10,221 nt of DNA from Candidatus Eiseniibacteriota bacterium. Its GTDB lineage: Bacteria; Eisenbacteria; RBG-16-71-46. Made by a program: the position numbers and the translations under genes. Below the pieces are notes generated by a model that was not told the origin of the DNA, did not search any database, and worked only from the letters and a program-made list of their open reading frames with translations. Shown piece after piece: positions 8,053 to 10,221 of this stretch (position 1 is the first letter of the stretch; each line of letters begins with the position of its first letter). The stretch lies in the NCBI GenBank assembly GCA_005893365.1, contig VBPB01000005.1, positions 27,271-37,491 on the forward strand, in the 5' to 3' direction.

Positions 8053-9591
8053 ATGGCGCGCGAGACGGTCCTCATCCTCGACTTCGGCTCGCAGTACACG
8101 CAGCTGATCGCCCGGCGCGTGCGCGAGCTGGGCGTGTTCTCGGAGATCGTGCCGGGCACCACCCCGCTGGCTCAGATCCGCAGCCACCGCCCGAGTGCGC
8201 TGATCCTCTCGGGCTCGCCCGCGAGCGGCTACCGCGCCCAAGCGCCGATGCCCGACCCCGGGATCTACACGCTCGGCAAGCCGCTGCTCGGCATCTGCTA
8301 CGGCTTCCAGGCCACCGTGCAGCTGACCGGAGGCCGGGTGGCGAAGGCGCCGCGGGCCGAGTACGGCACCGCCACGTTCGTGCGCGACGCGCCCTCGCCG
8401 CTGTTCTTGGGCGTGCCCAAGCGGTTCCGCGCCTGGATGAGCCATGGCGACGAGGTGCAGGCGCTGGGCCAAGGGTGGACGCGGGTCGCCCACACCGCCA
8501 ACTGCGCCTTCGCCGCGGCCCGGCACGCCACCCAGCCGTTCCACCTGATCCAGTTCCATCCCGAGGTGGTGCACTCGCCGATGGGCCGGCAGGTGCTGCG
8601 CAACTTCCTGTTCCGCATCGCGCGGCTTAAGGGCGGCTGGAGCATGAGGCACTTCGTGCGCACCGCGGTGGCCGACATCCGCGCCCGGGTGGGCGACGGT
8701 CTGGTGCTGTGCGGGCTCTCGGGCGGCGTCGACAGCAGCGTGGTCGCGACCCTCTGCCACCGCGCGGTCGGCCGGCGTCTGGTGTGCGTGCTCGTGGATC
8801 ACGGCCTGCTGCGCGAGGGCGAGGCCCTAGAGGTGGCGCGCGAGCTGGGGGAGAAGCGCGGGCTCGACCTGCGCGTCGTGGACGCGCGCGAGCGCTTCCT
8901 CGCCAAGCTCGCCGGCGTCACCGACCCGGAGCAGAAGCGCCGCATCATCGGCGCGGAGTTCATCGCCGTGTTCGAGGAGGAGGCCAAGACGTTCGGGCCG
9001 GTCGAGTGGCTGGCGCAGGGGACGCTCTATCCGGACGTGATCGAGAGCGCCTCGGCCGGGTGGGGCTCCCAGGTCATCAAGACCCACCACAACGTGGGCG
9101 GCCTTCCCGAGCGCATGCGGCTCAAGCTCATCGAGCCGCTGCGACTCCTGTTCAAGGACGAGGTGCGCGAGCTGGGGCGCGAGCTGGGACTGCCGGACCA
9201 TCTCGTGGACCGCCATCCCTTCCCGGGCCCGGGGCTCGCGGTGCGCACGCTGGGCGCGGTCAACGCCCAAGACCTCGCGATCCTGCGTCAGGCGGACGCC
9301 ATCTTCATCGCCGAGCTGCGGCGCGCCAAGTGGTACCACCGCACCTGGCAGGCGTTCGCGGTCCTGCTCCCGGTCTCGACCGTGGGCGTCAAGGGGGACG
9401 AGCGCTCCTACGAGAAGGTGATCGCCTTGCGCGCAGTCGACAGCTCGGACGGGATGACCGCCGACTGGACCCGGCTCCCGGCCTCGCTGCTGGCGCGCGC
9501 GGCGAGCCGCATCGCCAACGAGGTGCGCGGGGTCAACCGCGTGGTCTACGACTGCACCAGCAAGCCGCCGGCCACCATCGAGTGGGAGTGA
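8053..9591 (+). CDS. guaA: GMP synthase (glutamine-hydrolysing)
   Basis: GuaA aminates XMP to GMP using ATP and ammonia released from glutamine. The product is 512 residues against 525 in E. coli. The N-terminal class I glutamine amidotransferase domain begins LILDFGSQYTQL and has its triad: C82 in GICYGFQ, and H169 and E171 in FHPEVVHS. The ATP-pyrophosphatase domain has the P-loop SGGVDSS at 223-229, VDHGLLREGE, TLYPDVIES and THHNVGGLP (344-352). The C-terminal dimerization domain has HPFPGPGLAVR, VALRAV-like IALRAVDSSDGMTADW, and the ending NRVVYDCTSKPPATIEWE. The strand before the nucleophile reads SGSPASG where most homologues have SGGP. The ATG at 8053 gives the usual short leader (MARETVLILD). 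A GTG at 8041, overlapping the purH TAG, would add four residues. Neighbouring PurH makes IMP, the precursor of XMP; guaB is not in the window. Confidence 0.97.
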   Translation: MARETVLILDFGSQYTQLIARRVRELGVFSEIVPGTTPLAQIRSHRPSALILSGSPASGYRAQAPMPDPGIYTLGKPLLGICYGFQATVQLTGGRVAKAPRAEYGTATFVRDAPSPLFLGVPKRFRAWMSHGDEVQALGQGWTRVAHTANCAFAAARHATQPFHLIQFHPEVVHSPMGRQVLRNFLFRIARLKGGWSMRHFVRTAVADIRARVGDGLVLCGLSGGVDSSVVATLCHRAVGRRLVCVLVDHGLLREGEALEVARELGEKRGLDLRVVDARERFLAKLAGVTDPEQKRRIIGAEFIAVFEEEAKTFGPVEWLAQGTLYPDVIESASAGWGSQVIKTHHNVGGLPERMRLKLIEPLRLLFKDEVRELGRELGLPDHLVDRHPFPGPGLAVRTLGAVNAQDLAILRQADAIFIAELRRAKWYHRTWQAFAVLLPVSTVGVKGDERSYEKVIALRAVDSSDGMTADWTRLPASLLARAASRIANEVRGVNRVVYDCTSKPPATIEWE

Positions 9592-9604
9592 GGGCGGGGC
9601 GGGC

Positions 9605-10221
9605 GTGATCACCGCGAGGAGGCGCGCGGGCCTCGGCCTGATCCTGGGCGTGCTCGTCGGGGCCGCGGGCTGTGGCGGCGCCCTGCGCGGCCCCGCCCAC
9701 CCGGGAGCCGGGCAGGATTCGCTGCGGCACGGCGCGCGTCCGACGCAGCACGCGGGGGAGGTCTCCCAGCGTGAGACCCGGCTCAACGGCCACCTCGTCC
9801 TCGGGACCTTCCCGGTTCCGGTCTCGCCCAGCCCCGGCTCGGCGAGCGTGTCGTGGGCGCGCGAGGTCGGTGCCGGCCCAGCGGGCGCCGAGCGCCTGAT
9901 CGCGCTGGGCACCCGCGGGACCGCGAGCCCGCGTGACAGCCTCGCCGCGTGGCGCGAGGCCGCGCGGGACCCCGTCCTCGGCGTGTACGCGCTCCGGCCC
10001 ATCGCCCGCCTCGCGCTGGCGCTCGGCGACACGGCCGGGGCGGATTCGGCGTGGGCGCGGCTGGCGGGGCTGCGCTCGCTGTGGGGCTGGGAGGCGCTGC
10101 GCAACCGCTGCGACCTGGCGCTCGCGCGTGGCGACACCGCGCGCGCCGACGCGCTCCTGGGATCCGCCGACCGCGCGGACTGGCCCGACGCCGAGCGTGC
10201 CGAGTGGATGGGCCGTCGCGT
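9605..10221 (+). CDS. Putative lipoprotein with TPR-like repeats (3' end outside window)
   Basis: A GTG 13 bases after the guaA stop opens a frame that continues without a stop to the window end (205 complete codons). The N-terminus is a lipoprotein-type signal: Arg-rich residues 5-7, a hydrophobic core at about 10-22, then Cys23 in GAAGC. Alanine at the -3 position makes the lipobox imperfect. After a polar linker, the sequence becomes Ala/Leu/Arg-rich and helical. Two related segments, LALALGDTAGAD from residue 136 and LALARGDTARAD from residue 171, are 35 residues apart, close to the 34-residue period of TPR repeats. Envelope proteins of this plan include TPR lipoproteins and the superhelical N-terminal part of soluble lytic transglycosylases, but the catalytic region would lie outside the window, so this is only a possibility. 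The frame shares the codon bias of its neighbours. Co-transcription with guaA is plausible from the short gap. Confidence 0.75.
   Translation, partial: MITARRRAGLGLILGVLVGAAGCGGALRGPAHPGAGQDSLRHGARPTQHAGEVSQRETRLNGHLVLGTFPVPVSPSPGSASVSWAREVGAGPAGAERLIALGTRGTASPRDSLAAWREAARDPVLGVYALRPIARLALALGDTAGADSAWARLAGLRSLWGWEALRNRCDLALARGDTARADALLGSADRADWPDAERAEWMGRR

Noticed and set aside
8827..10137. Long antisense open frame spanning guaA and the lipoprotein gene
   Set aside because: It overlaps the strongly conserved guaA C-terminus, and its translation is compositionally biased with no conserved motif.

Overview
The window is very GC-rich (by eye about three quarters G+C) and densely coded, with every credible gene on the + strand. 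Codon use is strongly G/C-ending, and no canonical Shine-Dalgarno sequences stand out. The gene content (a transmembrane PEGA-domain protein, ComEC, a purine/GMP operon and a lipoprotein) suggests a high-GC Gram-negative-type bacterium, such as Gemmatimonadota, Eisenbacteria-like lineages or Myxococcota. The sequence alone does not settle the lineage. I see no rRNA, tRNA, CRISPR array, insertion sequence or phage gene.

Layout. Positions 1-1536 hold the 3' part of a protein with a Pro/Ala-rich N-terminal region, one membrane segment and three PEGA-like repeats; its start lies outside the window. Positions 1537-1677 are a short non-coding stretch with a cluster of perfect dyads. Positions 1678-4077 encode full-length ComEC, the DNA-uptake channel. 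Eight bases later a purine run begins: purN (4086-4745), a HAD-family hydrolase (4742-5515), purC (5512-6408), purH (6503-8041) and guaA (8053-9591). A lipoprotein with TPR-like repeats starts at 9605 and runs off the end.

How the genes fit together. PurN, PurC and PurH catalyse folate-dependent or ATP-dependent steps of de novo IMP synthesis, and GuaA converts XMP to GMP. GuaB and the other pur genes are not here. The 4-base GTGA and ATGA overlaps around the HAD gene, together with the other short gaps, suggest one transcription unit that may begin at comEC. The HAD protein is the least defined member: it sits inside the purine genes and has Gly where most HAD phosphatases carry the second Asp of motif I.

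Most of the window is ordinary housekeeping sequence, and I do not see a convincing undescribed system. The best leads are the paired GYGTCC-N7-GGACRC dyads upstream of comEC, the comEC-purine linkage, the atypical HAD protein, and a patch of unusual codons in purH that includes the only in-frame TTA I found.
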